This document shows, piece after piece, positions 37,101 to 43,979 of a DNA stretch of 64,000 nucleotides. Both the position numbers and the translations under genes were made by a program. Origin of the DNA: Sanguibacter antarcticus (GTDB lineage: Bacteria; Actinomycetota; Actinomycetes; Actinomycetales; Cellulomonadaceae); contig NZ_PDJG01000001.1 in assembly GCF_002564005.1 (NCBI RefSeq), positions 2,418,001 to 2,482,000 of the forward strand, read 5' to 3'. Under the pieces are notes generated by a model. That model did no database searches and was not told the origin of the DNA. It was given only the letters and a program-made list of their open reading frames with translations. How positions within the stretch are numbered: the first letter of the stretch is position 1; each line of letters begins with the position of its first letter.

Positions 37101-38086
37101 CCGGGCTCGAGGGTCGCGGCGCACGCGATGACCGTCGCCTCGGTCGGCCCGTAGGTGTTCCACAGCTCGCGGCCTTCGCGCCACAGGCGGGTCGCGAGCT
37201 CGGCAGGCACCGCCTCGCCGCCGAAGATGAGCAGGCGGACCGCGTCGAGCGTCTCGACGGGCCACAGCCCGGCGAGCGTCGGCACCGTGGAGACGACGTT
37301 GATCTCGCGCTCGACGAGCCAGGGACCGAGGTCCGTGCCCGAGCGGACGAGCGAGCGAGGAGCCGGGACGAGGGTCGCTCCGCTGCGCCAGGCGAGCCAC
37401 ATCTCCTCGCACGAGGCGTCGAAGGCGACCGACAGCCCCGCCAGGACCCGGTCGCCGGGGGCGAGCGGCCGCTCCTGGAGGAACAGGCGCGCCTCCGCGT
37501 CGACGAGCGCTCCGGCGCTGCGGTGCGTGACCGCGACGCCCTTGGGACGGCCGGTGGAGCCGGACGTGAAGATGATCCATGCGTCGTCGCCCAGGCCTGG
37601 GCTCACGAGGTCGGCGGGGCTCGCGCCCTCGACGTCGTGCACGACACCGGCCCGGGCGTGCTCGCCTGTGCGGGTGACGGCTCCGCGGGTGACGGCTCCG
37701 TCGTCACCGACGACAGCCACCACCTCGGCTTCCTCGAACACGAGCGAGGCGCGCTCGTCCGGGTCGTCGGCGTCGACCGGGACGTACGCCGCCCCGGCGT
37801 GGAGGATCGCCAGGATGGAGAGGTAGAGGTCGACGGTGCCGGACTCCGCCCGGATGCCGACGCGGTCCCCGACCCGCACACCGGCGGAGACGAGCCGCCT
37901 TGCACGCGCCTCGACCGCCAGCTGCAGCGCCGCGTAGGTGAACTCTTCGTCGCCGTCGTCGATCGCGATGGAACCGGGGAACCGTGCCGCAGTCGCGGCG
38001 AAGATCTCGACGAGAGTTCGCGGCTCGGGGGCACGCGCCCCGGCTCGCATGCGGTCGGTACCGGCATCAGACGTCTGGAAGGTCAC
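34124..38086 (-). CDS. Pls/PosA-type single-module non-ribosomal peptide synthetase (candidate poly-amino-acid synthetase)
   Basis: A 1320-residue membrane NRPS with the architecture and length of epsilon-poly-L-lysine synthetase (Pls). The adenylation domain (about 20-520) contains FTSGSTGRPKGVAVTH, NTYGPTEATV, YRSGDLVQL and the catalytic-Lys region near SGKVDRDALP. The carrier domain (about 535-610) has its phosphopantetheine serine in FFAHGGSSLTA. There is no normal condensation or thioesterase domain. Instead, residues 640-1320 alternate membrane pairs with hexapeptide-repeat blocks (VTIGAGATVGARSILYPGA). In Pls such blocks perform iterative bond formation. An acidic residue in FDASCEEMW near the substrate pocket is compatible with a basic amino acid, but specificity is not proven. 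The start is GTG 38086. Confidence 0.9.
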   Translation of the reverse strand: MTFQTSDAGTDRMRAGARAPEPRTLVEIFAATAARFPGSIAIDDGDEEFTYAALQLAVEARARRLVSAGVRVGDRVGIRAESGTVDLYLSILAILHAGAAYVPVDADDPDERASLVFEEAEVVAVVGDDGAVTRGAVTRTGEHARAGVVHDVEGASPADLVSPGLGDDAWIIFTSGSTGRPKGVAVTHRSAGALVDAEARLFLQERPLAPGDRVLAGLSVAFDASCEEMWLAWRSGATLVPAPRSLVRSGTDLGPWLVEREINVVSTVPTLAGLWPVETLDAVRLLIFGGEAVPAELATRLWREGRELWNTYGPTEATVIACAATLEPGEPVRIGLALDGWDLAVVGPDGAEVAEGETGELIIGGVGLARYLDPELDAVKFAPMPSLGWERAYRSGDLVQLDHAGLLFVGRADDQVKVNGRRVELGEIDAALLGLDGVGAAAAAVQRTPAGTAVLVGYVVPAGSRTLDTGTLLAALRDELPASLIPLLAVVEDIPTRTSGKVDRDALPWPLPSTGGVGETLVGTAAWVGDQWETVIGVRPLGEDDDFFAHGGSSLTAAQLVSALRGRYPEVTVAQVYAHPEVGALAAYLDRRWPPLSAEDATAAGTAKIRRVGPVPVASQVAQLLVLVPLRTLVALRWATALAAMNNLLDLAWQVPWTVPVSWWWVVAGWLLTVSPLGRMGVSALGARLLLTGVAPGTYPRGGSVHLRLWSAERLVEGFGALTDGTAPWVGVYARLLGAQIGRDVDLHTVPPVTGMLVLGQGCAVEPEVDLSGHWLDGDLLHVGRVTIGAGATVGARSILYPGAHVGAGTDVAAGSAVHGRTSDGDYWAGSPARRVHGARHPWPAEQPSRPRRWLGVYGVSAALLAALAPLAATLGLLSVAPVVRGTQTLREAAGPLLLATVGGTALAYLVYALFILVIVRLLGRGLVEGYHPVRSRVGWQAWCTERLMDSARTVLFPLYSSLVTPTWLRLLGASIGSDVEASTVIGLPSMMRVKDGAFLADDTMVAPYELGGGWVRVAVAKVGRRAFLGNSGMTAPGRTVPKNGLVAVLSATPNKTRSGSSYIGSPPVLLPRAATLDDGGLTYSPPRALRRARGLVEACRAVPAVLVGVLGVVVLLVLEAVVVHLGWGAALLLGGLVLLAVGALAAGVTIAVKRLLVGRVTAGEHPLWSAFVWRGELADTFTEMVAAPFFADGVNGSPALVWWLRGMGARIGKGVWCETYWLPEADLVRLDDGATVGPGCVVQTHLFHDRIMSLDLVTLQEGATLGPRGVILPAAVLAPGSVVGPASLVLRGETVPAGSRWAGNPIAPWHTRDVPDVTV

Positions 38087-38251
38087 AGCTGACAGGTCCC
38101 CTGGTTCTCGAGCACGGCTTCTGGCACCGTGTGGCGTTCCCGCCTCGCTCGGATGTTCTCATGTCCTGGTGAACGCCCGGGTGCGCACGTGGCCGGACGA
38201 GCACGAACAGGCGTGGTTCGTCTCAAATCGACCTCCACCTAGACTGTCTCC

Positions 38252-38548
38252 ATGATCTTCAAGCGGGTCGGCGAAGGCCGACCGTACCCGGACCACGGGC
38301 TGGTGACGGCCAAGGACTGGTCGACAGTGGCCCCGCGGCAGGTGCGGCTCGACGAGCTGGTGACGACCAAGCGCACCCTCAACCTGGATACGCTCCTCGC
38401 GGACGACTCCACCTTCTACGGAGACCTCTTCGCGCACGTCGTGCAGTACGAGGGCGTGATGTTCCTCGAAGACGGGCTCCACAGGGCGCTGCGCGCCGCG
38501 CTCCAGCAACGTTCGCTGCTCCATGCGCGCGTCTTCGTCATCGACTGA
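38252..38548 (+). CDS. Conserved actinobacterial protein of 98 residues (often labelled VapB-like antitoxin)
   Basis: A 98-residue protein with a highly patterned sequence: MIFKRVGEGRPYPDHGL, then RQVRLDELVTTKRTLNLDTLL and a C-terminal EDGLHRALRAALQQRSLLHAR. It is widespread upstream of LytR_C proteins in actinobacteria and is often auto-annotated as a VapB-family antitoxin. No PIN-domain toxin lies next to it, so I do not accept a toxin-antitoxin role from this context. The ATG is clear. It is divergent from the NRPS gene across 165 bp and 25 bp upstream of the LytR_C gene. Confidence 0.8.
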   Translation: MIFKRVGEGRPYPDHGLVTAKDWSTVAPRQVRLDELVTTKRTLNLDTLLADDSTFYGDLFAHVVQYEGVMFLEDGLHRALRAALQQRSLLHARVFVID

Positions 38549-38573
38549 GACCCAGAGGCGGTAAATTTCTCGG

Positions 38574-39257
38574 ATGACCACGCCTGACGACGTCAGAGAC
38601 GCGCGCACCCTGCGACGACGACACAAGCACGAACGACAAGCCGTGATCTTCGGGGTGCTCATCGCATCCCTGGCTGTCACGGGGCTCACCGCGGTCGCGG
38701 TCTACACCGACACCATCGACCTGCCGTTCGACCGAGGCTTCAGCGCCAAGGAAGTCAAGCAGGACGTCGTCCTCGCCCAGCCGTGCATCCCGGAGGGCAC
38801 CCTCCCGGTGCCGTACGACACGATCCCCGTCAACGTGCTCAACGCGACGAGCCAGGGCGGCCTGGCCGCCAGCGCCTCGTCGTCGCTCGCGGACCGTGGG
38901 TTCACCGTCGCGTCGACGGGCAACACCGAGGTGGTCGTCGAAGGGATCCGGATCTCCTTCGGGCTCTCTGGTCTCGCGTCCGCCTATACCGTCGCCGCTC
39001 ACTTCGAGGACGCTGACCTCTACTACGACGCCCGCGAGGACGCGAGCGTCGACGTCTTGCTCGGGTCCTCCTTCGAGACGGTCAAGGCTCCCGAGGCTGT
39101 CACGCTCGACCCGACCGTCCCGATGATCTCCCGGGAAGGGTGCGTCGCGATCAACGAGATCACCCCGCAGGCGCTCCCGCTCGTCGCGTCGACCGAGGAG
39201 CCTGCCGAAGACGCTCCGGCCGACGAGGCCCCTGCCGAAGAGGTCCCGGCAGGCTGA
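38574..39257 (+). CDS. LytR C-terminal domain protein, single-pass membrane
   Basis: A 227-residue protein: basic cytoplasmic N-terminus (about 1-24), one membrane helix (about 25-45), then an extracellular LytR_C domain (about 80-175) containing IPVNVLNATSQGGLAASASS and LADRGFTVASTGNTE. It ends in an acidic Pro/Ala/Glu repeat (AEDAPADEAPAEEVPAG). Two cysteines (QPCIP and REGCVA) may form a disulfide. The domain accompanies LCP cell-wall ligases, though here it is free-standing. It is probably co-transcribed with the 98-residue gene. Confidence 0.88.
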   Translation: MTTPDDVRDARTLRRRHKHERQAVIFGVLIASLAVTGLTAVAVYTDTIDLPFDRGFSAKEVKQDVVLAQPCIPEGTLPVPYDTIPVNVLNATSQGGLAASASSSLADRGFTVASTGNTEVVVEGIRISFGLSGLASAYTVAAHFEDADLYYDAREDASVDVLLGSSFETVKAPEAVTLDPTVPMISREGCVAINEITPQALPLVASTEEPAEDAPADEAPAEEVPAG

Positions 39258-39290
39258 GCGGTCCCGGCAGGCTGAGCGCCCGGCCGGCTC

Positions 39291-40613
39291 CTACTGGACC
39301 GGTCCGGCGCTCTCGACCTCGCTGCCTCCTGGCGCCGACGCGGGCGACGCAGCCTCTTGGCTCGTCCCGCGCCACCGGGACAGGACGCGCATCGAGTGGT
39401 AGATCCCCAGTGCGGCTGCCGTGCCGATCGCGATCCCCTTGAACTCGAGGTCGCCCGGCGTCCAGGCGAAGTCAGCGATGCCGACGACCAGAGCGATGGC
39501 CGCCGTCGTGAGGTTGACCGGGTCGGAGAAGTCGACCTTGTTCTGCACCCAGATGCGCGCACCGAGCATGCCGATCATCCCGTAGAGGAGCGTCGCCGCA
39601 CCTCCCAGCACACCGCCCGGGACCGAGGCGATGACCTCGCCGAACTTCGGCGAGAGGCTCAGCACCAGCGCACCGCACGCCGCGACCCAGTACGCCGCCG
39701 TCGAGTAGACGCGGGTCGCGGCCATGACACCGATGTTCTCCGCGTACGTCGTCGTCCCGGATCCTCCGCCGAGACCGGCGAACGTCGTGGCGAGCCCGTC
39801 CGCCAGGAGGGCGCGCCCGGCCAGGTCGTCGAGGTTCTGCCCGGTCATCGCTGCGACCGACTTCACGTGCCCGACGTTCTCGGCCACGAGGACGAGCACG
39901 ACCGGCACGAACAGACCGAGCAAGGACACCTGGAAGGTCGGGGTGACGAACTCCGGGAGGCCGAACCACGCAGCCTGCTCGACACCCGCGAAGCTCACCT
40001 CCCCACGGACGACCGCGCAGCCGTACCCGACGAGGACGCCCACGAGGATCGCCAGCCGTCCGACGATCCCCTTGAACAGGACCGTGACGAGGACGATCGA
40101 GACCAGCGTCACCATCGCGGTGACCGGCGCCGTCTGGACGTTGCCCCACGCCGACGGCGCGAGGTTGAAGCCGATGAGCGCCACGATCGTGCCGGTGACG
40201 ACCGGCGGCATGATCGCGTTGATCCACCGGGCCCCGGCGAGGTGGACGACCACGCCGACGACGGTGAGCGTCAGCCCCGTGATGAGGATGCCTCCCACGG
40301 CCGCCGACTGACCGCCGGACGCGGTCGCTGCACCGATGGGCGCGATGAACGCGAAGCTCGATCCGAGGTAGCTGGGGAGCCTGTTGCCGGTCACGAGGAG
40401 GAAGAGCACGGTCCCGACCGCGGAGAAGAACAGCGTCGTCGCGGGAGAGAAGCCCGTGAGAAGCGGGACGAGGAACGTCGCACCGAACATCGCGACGATG
40501 TGCTGCAGACCGATGCCGACGGTGAGCGGCCACGACAACCGCTCTCCCGGCCCGACGACGTCGGACGGTCCCATCGTCTTGCCGTCGCCATGGACGGTCC
40601 AGCCAAGCTTCAC
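39291..40613 (-). CDS. NCS2-family nucleobase permease (uracil/xanthine type)
   Basis: A 440-residue NCS2/NAT transporter with about 12-14 membrane segments, importing uracil or a related base with protons. Family features are GLQHIVAMFGATFLVPLLTG, a PSYLGSSFAFIAP re-entrant segment, ENVGHVKSVAAMTGQNL, and GGSGTTTYAENIGVMAATRV with the substrate-site Glu. GTG 40613 (product starting with the KLGWTVHGDGK region) has GGGAG 7 nt upstream and fits homologues; an in-frame ATG at 40637 is the alternative. The C-terminal 30 residues are Ser/Pro/Gly-rich. It could serve the upp salvage route located further along. Confidence 0.9.
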   Translation of the reverse strand: MKLGWTVHGDGKTMGPSDVVGPGERLSWPLTVGIGLQHIVAMFGATFLVPLLTGFSPATTLFFSAVGTVLFLLVTGNRLPSYLGSSFAFIAPIGAATASGGQSAAVGGILITGLTLTVVGVVVHLAGARWINAIMPPVVTGTIVALIGFNLAPSAWGNVQTAPVTAMVTLVSIVLVTVLFKGIVGRLAILVGVLVGYGCAVVRGEVSFAGVEQAAWFGLPEFVTPTFQVSLLGLFVPVVLVLVAENVGHVKSVAAMTGQNLDDLAGRALLADGLATTFAGLGGGSGTTTYAENIGVMAATRVYSTAAYWVAACGALVLSLSPKFGEVIASVPGGVLGGAATLLYGMIGMLGARIWVQNKVDFSDPVNLTTAAIALVVGIADFAWTPGDLEFKGIAIGTAAALGIYHSMRVLSRWRGTSQEAASPASAPGGSEVESAGPVQ

Positions 40614-40753
40614 GGTGATCTCCCGAGACACGAGCATGCACGTGGTGGGCCGCTCCTGCGACCCACGGAGCAGGATACTGCGGGCTAGACGCAGCCTGAC
40701 CCAGGGTGCGTACGATCGAGGCACAGACTGCCCACAGCGACAGAGGAGCAACC

Positions 40754-41206
40754 GTGTCCAGCCCCAACTTCAGCAAAGAGCCCGGCGACGGTGCTGCACC
40801 GTCGAACCCCTACAGCACCCCCGCAGCCGACGCCGGGACCCCCGGCCCGTCGTCCTACGAGAGCGCGCCGCCGCAGGGGGCCCCGTACCAGCAGCAGTAC
40901 CCGTCGAACGGGCCTGGCGGCTACCCGTACGGTGCGCCCACCGCGACCAACCCCATGGCGCTCGGATCGCTCATCGCGTCGATCGCCGGGTGGACGGTCG
41001 TGCCGGTCGTCGGGTGGATCGTCGGCGTGATCCTCGGGCACATCGCCCGCCGACAGCTCCGAGAGAACACCGCGCAGGGTGCCGGGCTGGCGCTCGCCGG
41101 GCTCATCACCGGTTACGTCGGGCTGGCGCTGCTTGTGCTGGCCTTCGTCCTCCTCTTCGTCTTCGTCGCTGTCGTCGGGGTGAGCTACGAGAGCTGGGAC
41201 GTCTAG
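40754..41206 (+). CDS. DUF4190 domain membrane protein
   Basis: A 150-residue protein: a Pro/Tyr/Gly/Ser-rich N-terminus (about 1-70, with QQQYPSNGPGGYPYG) and two hydrophobic segments separated by GHIARRQLRENTAQGAGLAL, the DUF4190 signature. Such proteins localise to the membrane; function is unknown. GTG 40754 has GAGGAG 6 nt upstream and is preferred to the in-frame start at 40706. Its stop overlaps that of the small convergent gene at 41203. Confidence 0.83.
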   Translation: MSSPNFSKEPGDGAAPSNPYSTPAADAGTPGPSSYESAPPQGAPYQQQYPSNGPGGYPYGAPTATNPMALGSLIASIAGWTVVPVVGWIVGVILGHIARRQLRENTAQGAGLALAGLITGYVGLALLVLAFVLLFVFVAVVGVSYESWDV

Positions 41207-41367
41207 AGCCGGGACGTGATCGACGCCAGCAGGTAGCTGCGCGTGCTGCCGTCGTCGATGCGCTCGTCGGGCAGGTCCCGCGACGCCTCGAGGGCGGCGG
41301 CCGCGTCGTCTGGGCCAGCGAGATAGCCGCTGACGGGGCTCATCGGCAGCACGAGGATGCCGAGCAT
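41203..41367 (-). CDS. Hypothetical small protein, 54 residues
   Basis: A 55-codon frame beginning MLGILVLPMSPVSGYLAGPD, continuing DDAAAALEASRDLPDERIDD and ending SYLLASITSRL. Codon use is as G/C-biased as in real neighbours and the frame fills the gap between two genes. There is no clear ribosome site and the domain is unknown. A three-copy 14-bp repeat lies just upstream, so it could be the displaced tail of a formerly longer reading frame. Confidence 0.35.
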   Translation of the reverse strand: MLGILVLPMSPVSGYLAGPDDAAAALEASRDLPDERIDDGSTRSYLLASITSRL

Positions 41368-41386
41368 CGCGGCCGGGCCGCGCGGC

Positions 41387-41425
41387 GTCGTCAGGAGGGT
41401 GTCGTCAGGAGGGTGTCGTCAGGAG
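41387..41425. repeat. 14-bp tandem repeat, 2.8 copies
   Basis: Unit GTCGTCAGGAGGGT at 41387-41400, 41401-41414 and 41415-41425 (partial). The stop codon of the LLM oxidoreductase lies inside the third copy. Unit length is not a multiple of three, so copy-number change would shift frames. Confidence 0.85.
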
Positions 41426-42336
41426 CGCGACACGACCTCTCGCGCGACGAGGTCTAGGTGGTCCAGGTCGGAGAGGTCCATGACCTGCAGGTAGACGCGC
41501 TCGACGCCCTGCTCCGCGATCTTGCCGAGCGTGTCCACCGCCTCGTCGACCGTCCCGGCGATGCCGTGCTCGCGCAGCTCTGCCGGCTCGCGCCCGATCG
41601 CTCGCGCCCGCTCGACGAACTCTGCCTCGTTCGCACCGACGCACATGATGAGGGCTGTCGAGTAGGTGAGCTCGTCCGCGTCACGGCCGATCGCCTCGCA
41701 CGCCTCCCGGACGCGTGCGAACGTCGGTGCGAGCGCGTCGAGCTCGGGGAAGGCCGCGTTGAACTCCGTCGCATGACGCGCCGCGAGAGCAGGGGTGCGC
41801 TTGGGCCCGTTGCCGCCGACGATCACCGGGACGCTCCCGACCGGCTTCGGGAGCGCCGGGGAGTCGGTGAGCGTGTAGTGCGTGCCGTCGAACGAGTACG
41901 TCTCGCCGACGGGGGTCCCCCACAGGCCGGTGATGATCTCGAGCTGCTCTTCGAGGAGACCGAAGCGCTTCGCAGGGAACGGGACGCCGTACGCCTCGTG
42001 CTCGCGCGCGAACCAGCCGGCTCCGAGCCCGAGCTCCGCGCGGCCGCCGCTCATCTGGCTGACCTGGGCCACCTGGATCGCGAGGAGTCCCGGGTGCCGG
42101 AACGTCGCCGAGGTGACGAGGGTCCCGAGCTTGATGCGGCTCGTCTCGCGGGCCAGTCCCGCGAGCGTCAGCCAGGCGTCCGTGGGGCCGGGCAGCCCGT
42201 CGCCGTCGCCCATCGCGAGGAAGTGGTCGGAGCGGAAGAAGGCGTCGAAGCCGAGGTCCTCGGTCGCCTTCGCGACCGCGAGAAGATCGTCGTACGTCGC
42301 GCCCTGCTGGGGTTCTGTGAAGATTCTGAAGTCCAT
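41419..42336 (-). CDS. LLM class F420-dependent oxidoreductase
   Basis: A 305-residue luciferase-like TIM-barrel enzyme expected to use coenzyme F420. Landmarks are FRIFTEPQQGATYDDLLAVA, GFDAFFRSDHFLAMGDGDG, LGTLVTSATFRHPGLLAIQV, AELGLGAGWFAREHEAYG and PVIVGGNGPKRTPALAARHA. These match the F420-dependent LLM subgroup and not bacterial luciferase. The substrate is unknown. The terminal codons lie in a short tandem repeat, so the C-terminus may vary between strains. The start MDFRIFTEPQ is canonical. Confidence 0.9.
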   Translation of the reverse strand: MDFRIFTEPQQGATYDDLLAVAKATEDLGFDAFFRSDHFLAMGDGDGLPGPTDAWLTLAGLARETSRIKLGTLVTSATFRHPGLLAIQVAQVSQMSGGRAELGLGAGWFAREHEAYGVPFPAKRFGLLEEQLEIITGLWGTPVGETYSFDGTHYTLTDSPALPKPVGSVPVIVGGNGPKRTPALAARHATEFNAAFPELDALAPTFARVREACEAIGRDADELTYSTALIMCVGANEAEFVERARAIGREPAELREHGIAGTVDEAVDTLGKIAEQGVERVYLQVMDLSDLDHLDLVAREVVSRS

Positions 42337-42359
42337 GACCTCACCCTACGGTCGGCAGG

Positions 42360-43616
42360 CTATCGGGGTTCGAGCCCGCGCCAGCGGCGCGGCAACGCCA
42401 TGTCTGCCACCGTGACGACCGCCGCCGCTGCGCAGGCCCACCCGAGAGCGGTCCGGGACGTGCTCCCCCGCTGGGCTCCGGGCCGCAGCAGGATGGCTGC
42501 CGCGCCGCCTGCGGCGACCGCCTCGGCGATCGAGAGCAGCCAGTACGCACGTGGACGGTAGATCCACAGGCGCTGCAGGTCGTTGATCCGGCCGGGCTCG
42601 GTGGGGACTGTCGTGAGCGAGGACCACATCGCCTGGACGAAGGGCTGCGACTCGACGCGTCGGACGTCCGGCAGCTCCGCAGGGTCCAACCAGCCTTCGG
42701 CCACCTCGGCGGCCTCGACCGGGAGCCCGAGGAGCCGCATGACGGCAGTGAAGGGGTCGTCGGCCTCGGTGTCGTCGAAGAGCGTCTGGAGGGCGCGCGT
42801 CTGCGAGTCGGTGAGGTCGAGCGTGCGGGCGAACTCGCCGACGTCCCCGACCGGGGTGTCGAAGTACTCGTGCACGAGGGTCATGACGCCGTCGGTGGGT
42901 GCGACGCCCTCGGACGGGTCGAGGTGCTTCCACCGAGGCCCCCACTCGTGCGCAGCGACGACGGCGCGGCCGCGCATGAGGCCGATCCGACGCCAGGGAC
43001 CGTTGCGCTCGAGGCCGACGGTCGGGGTCGCTGACGCCGAGGTCGCAACCGGTTCGAGGTCCGCACCGGGGTCGACGGCCGCGACGATCGACGTGCCGTC
43101 GATCTGCGCGAACCAGAGGTCGGACTCCATGAGGTGCGCGAGCTGCGGTGCCTCCGTGGAGCGCAGGCGACCGACGACGGCACCGGAGCGCTGCTCGATG
43201 ACGATGCCGAGACCGTGGTCCGCGCTCGCGTCGGACGGGATCTCGAGCTCCTCGCCGACCCGGCACGCGACGTCGATCGCCCGCGAGAGGTAGGTCGCGA
43301 CGTCGTCGCACGAGAGCGTGGGGTAGGGGCCGTTCGCCGGGTTCTCGTCCGGCGCCCAGCGCACGATGCGCCCATCGCTCCAGCCGACCGTGCGAGCGAT
43401 GACCCAGCCGGGCGCACCGATGTGCGTACCGTCGATCATCTCCGCCGGGATGCCGAGCTGGGTGAGGACACCCGCGACCTCCTCGACGGTCGCTGCGGGG
43501 ACGTGCTCGATGGCGTCCTCCGTGCGGGCGCCCTCGCCACGCGGGTCCCGAGGCTCTACAGCGATGTAGAGCGGGACGAGGGCGAGAAGATCTGTGCCAG
43601 AAGTGACGTCCTGCAT
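42360..43616 (-). CDS. Hypothetical protein with two C-terminal membrane helices
   Basis: A 418-residue protein of unknown function. Residues 1-350 are soluble, acidic and Trp-containing (for example RTVGWSDGRIVRWAPDENPA, HEWGPRWKHLDPSE), and the final 55 residues contain two membrane segments (YWLLSIAEAVAAGGAAAILL and WACAAAAVVTVADMAL). The soluble part probably faces the cytoplasm. I do not recognise a domain. ATG 43616 (MQDVTSGTDLLALVPL) was chosen; further in-frame starts exist upstream but run into the tRNA terminator region. Codon use is typical for the window. Confidence 0.65.
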   Translation of the reverse strand: MQDVTSGTDLLALVPLYIAVEPRDPRGEGARTEDAIEHVPAATVEEVAGVLTQLGIPAEMIDGTHIGAPGWVIARTVGWSDGRIVRWAPDENPANGPYPTLSCDDVATYLSRAIDVACRVGEELEIPSDASADHGLGIVIEQRSGAVVGRLRSTEAPQLAHLMESDLWFAQIDGTSIVAAVDPGADLEPVATSASATPTVGLERNGPWRRIGLMRGRAVVAAHEWGPRWKHLDPSEGVAPTDGVMTLVHEYFDTPVGDVGEFARTLDLTDSQTRALQTLFDDTEADDPFTAVMRLLGLPVEAAEVAEGWLDPAELPDVRRVESQPFVQAMWSSLTTVPTEPGRINDLQRLWIYRPRAYWLLSIAEAVAAGGAAAILLRPGAQRGSTSRTALGWACAAAAVVTVADMALPRRWRGLEPR

Positions 43617-43726
43617 GACACGAGTCTCACACATCCTCGCGCGGGCGTCGTCGTGGTGGACGCACGAGACGGGCTGGACGGGCCATGAGGCGCGGGAGCC
43701 CTCGACCTCTCGCCCAAGAACACGAC

Positions 43727-43772
43727 AGAACCCCCCGCTCAAAGCCCTTCAGGGCTCCCAACGGGGGGTTCT
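43727..43772 (-). terminator. Branched rho-independent terminator after tRNA-Ser(CGA)
   Basis: AGAACCCCCCG (43727-43737) pairs perfectly with CGGGGGGTTCT (43762-43772), and a nested hairpin AGCCC/GGGCT sits in the loop. It lies just downstream of the minus-strand tRNA. Confidence 0.8.
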
Positions 43773-43804
43773 GGCACTGCATGACCCTGAACGACCAGGA
43801 TCTG

Positions 43805-43894
43805 TGGCGGTAGCGGTGAGATTCGAACTCACGGTGGACTTTCACCCACACACGCTTTCGAGGCGTGCTCCTTAGGCCGCTCGGACACGCTACC
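43805..43894 (-). tRNA. tRNA-Ser (anticodon CGA)
   Basis: On the minus strand: acceptor GGTAGCG/CGCTACC, discriminator G, encoded CCA (43805-43807). Anticodon stem CACGC/GCGTG encloses CTCGAAA with anticodon CGA at 43858-43860, reading UCG. A long variable arm (GTGGGTGAAAGTCCAC) and T-loop GAGTTCGAATCTC are present. Confidence 0.96.
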
Positions 43895-43979
43895 TCGCCC
43901 AGAAGAGTACCTGCCGAGAGCCCGAAGCTCCCAATCGACGCCCCGGGCGCCTGCCGGTCAGCGGGATCTCACCGGGATC

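Noticed and set aside
34154..38092. Plus-strand frame of 1312 codons opposite the NRPS
   Set aside because: It is a mirror-frame artefact of G+C-rich codon bias; the translation is all Asp/Glu/Arg/Gly/Val with no fold.
38252..38548. VapBC toxin-antitoxin module
   Set aside because: The 98-residue protein is often labelled VapB-like, but no PIN-domain toxin is adjacent and the neighbour is a LytR_C protein.
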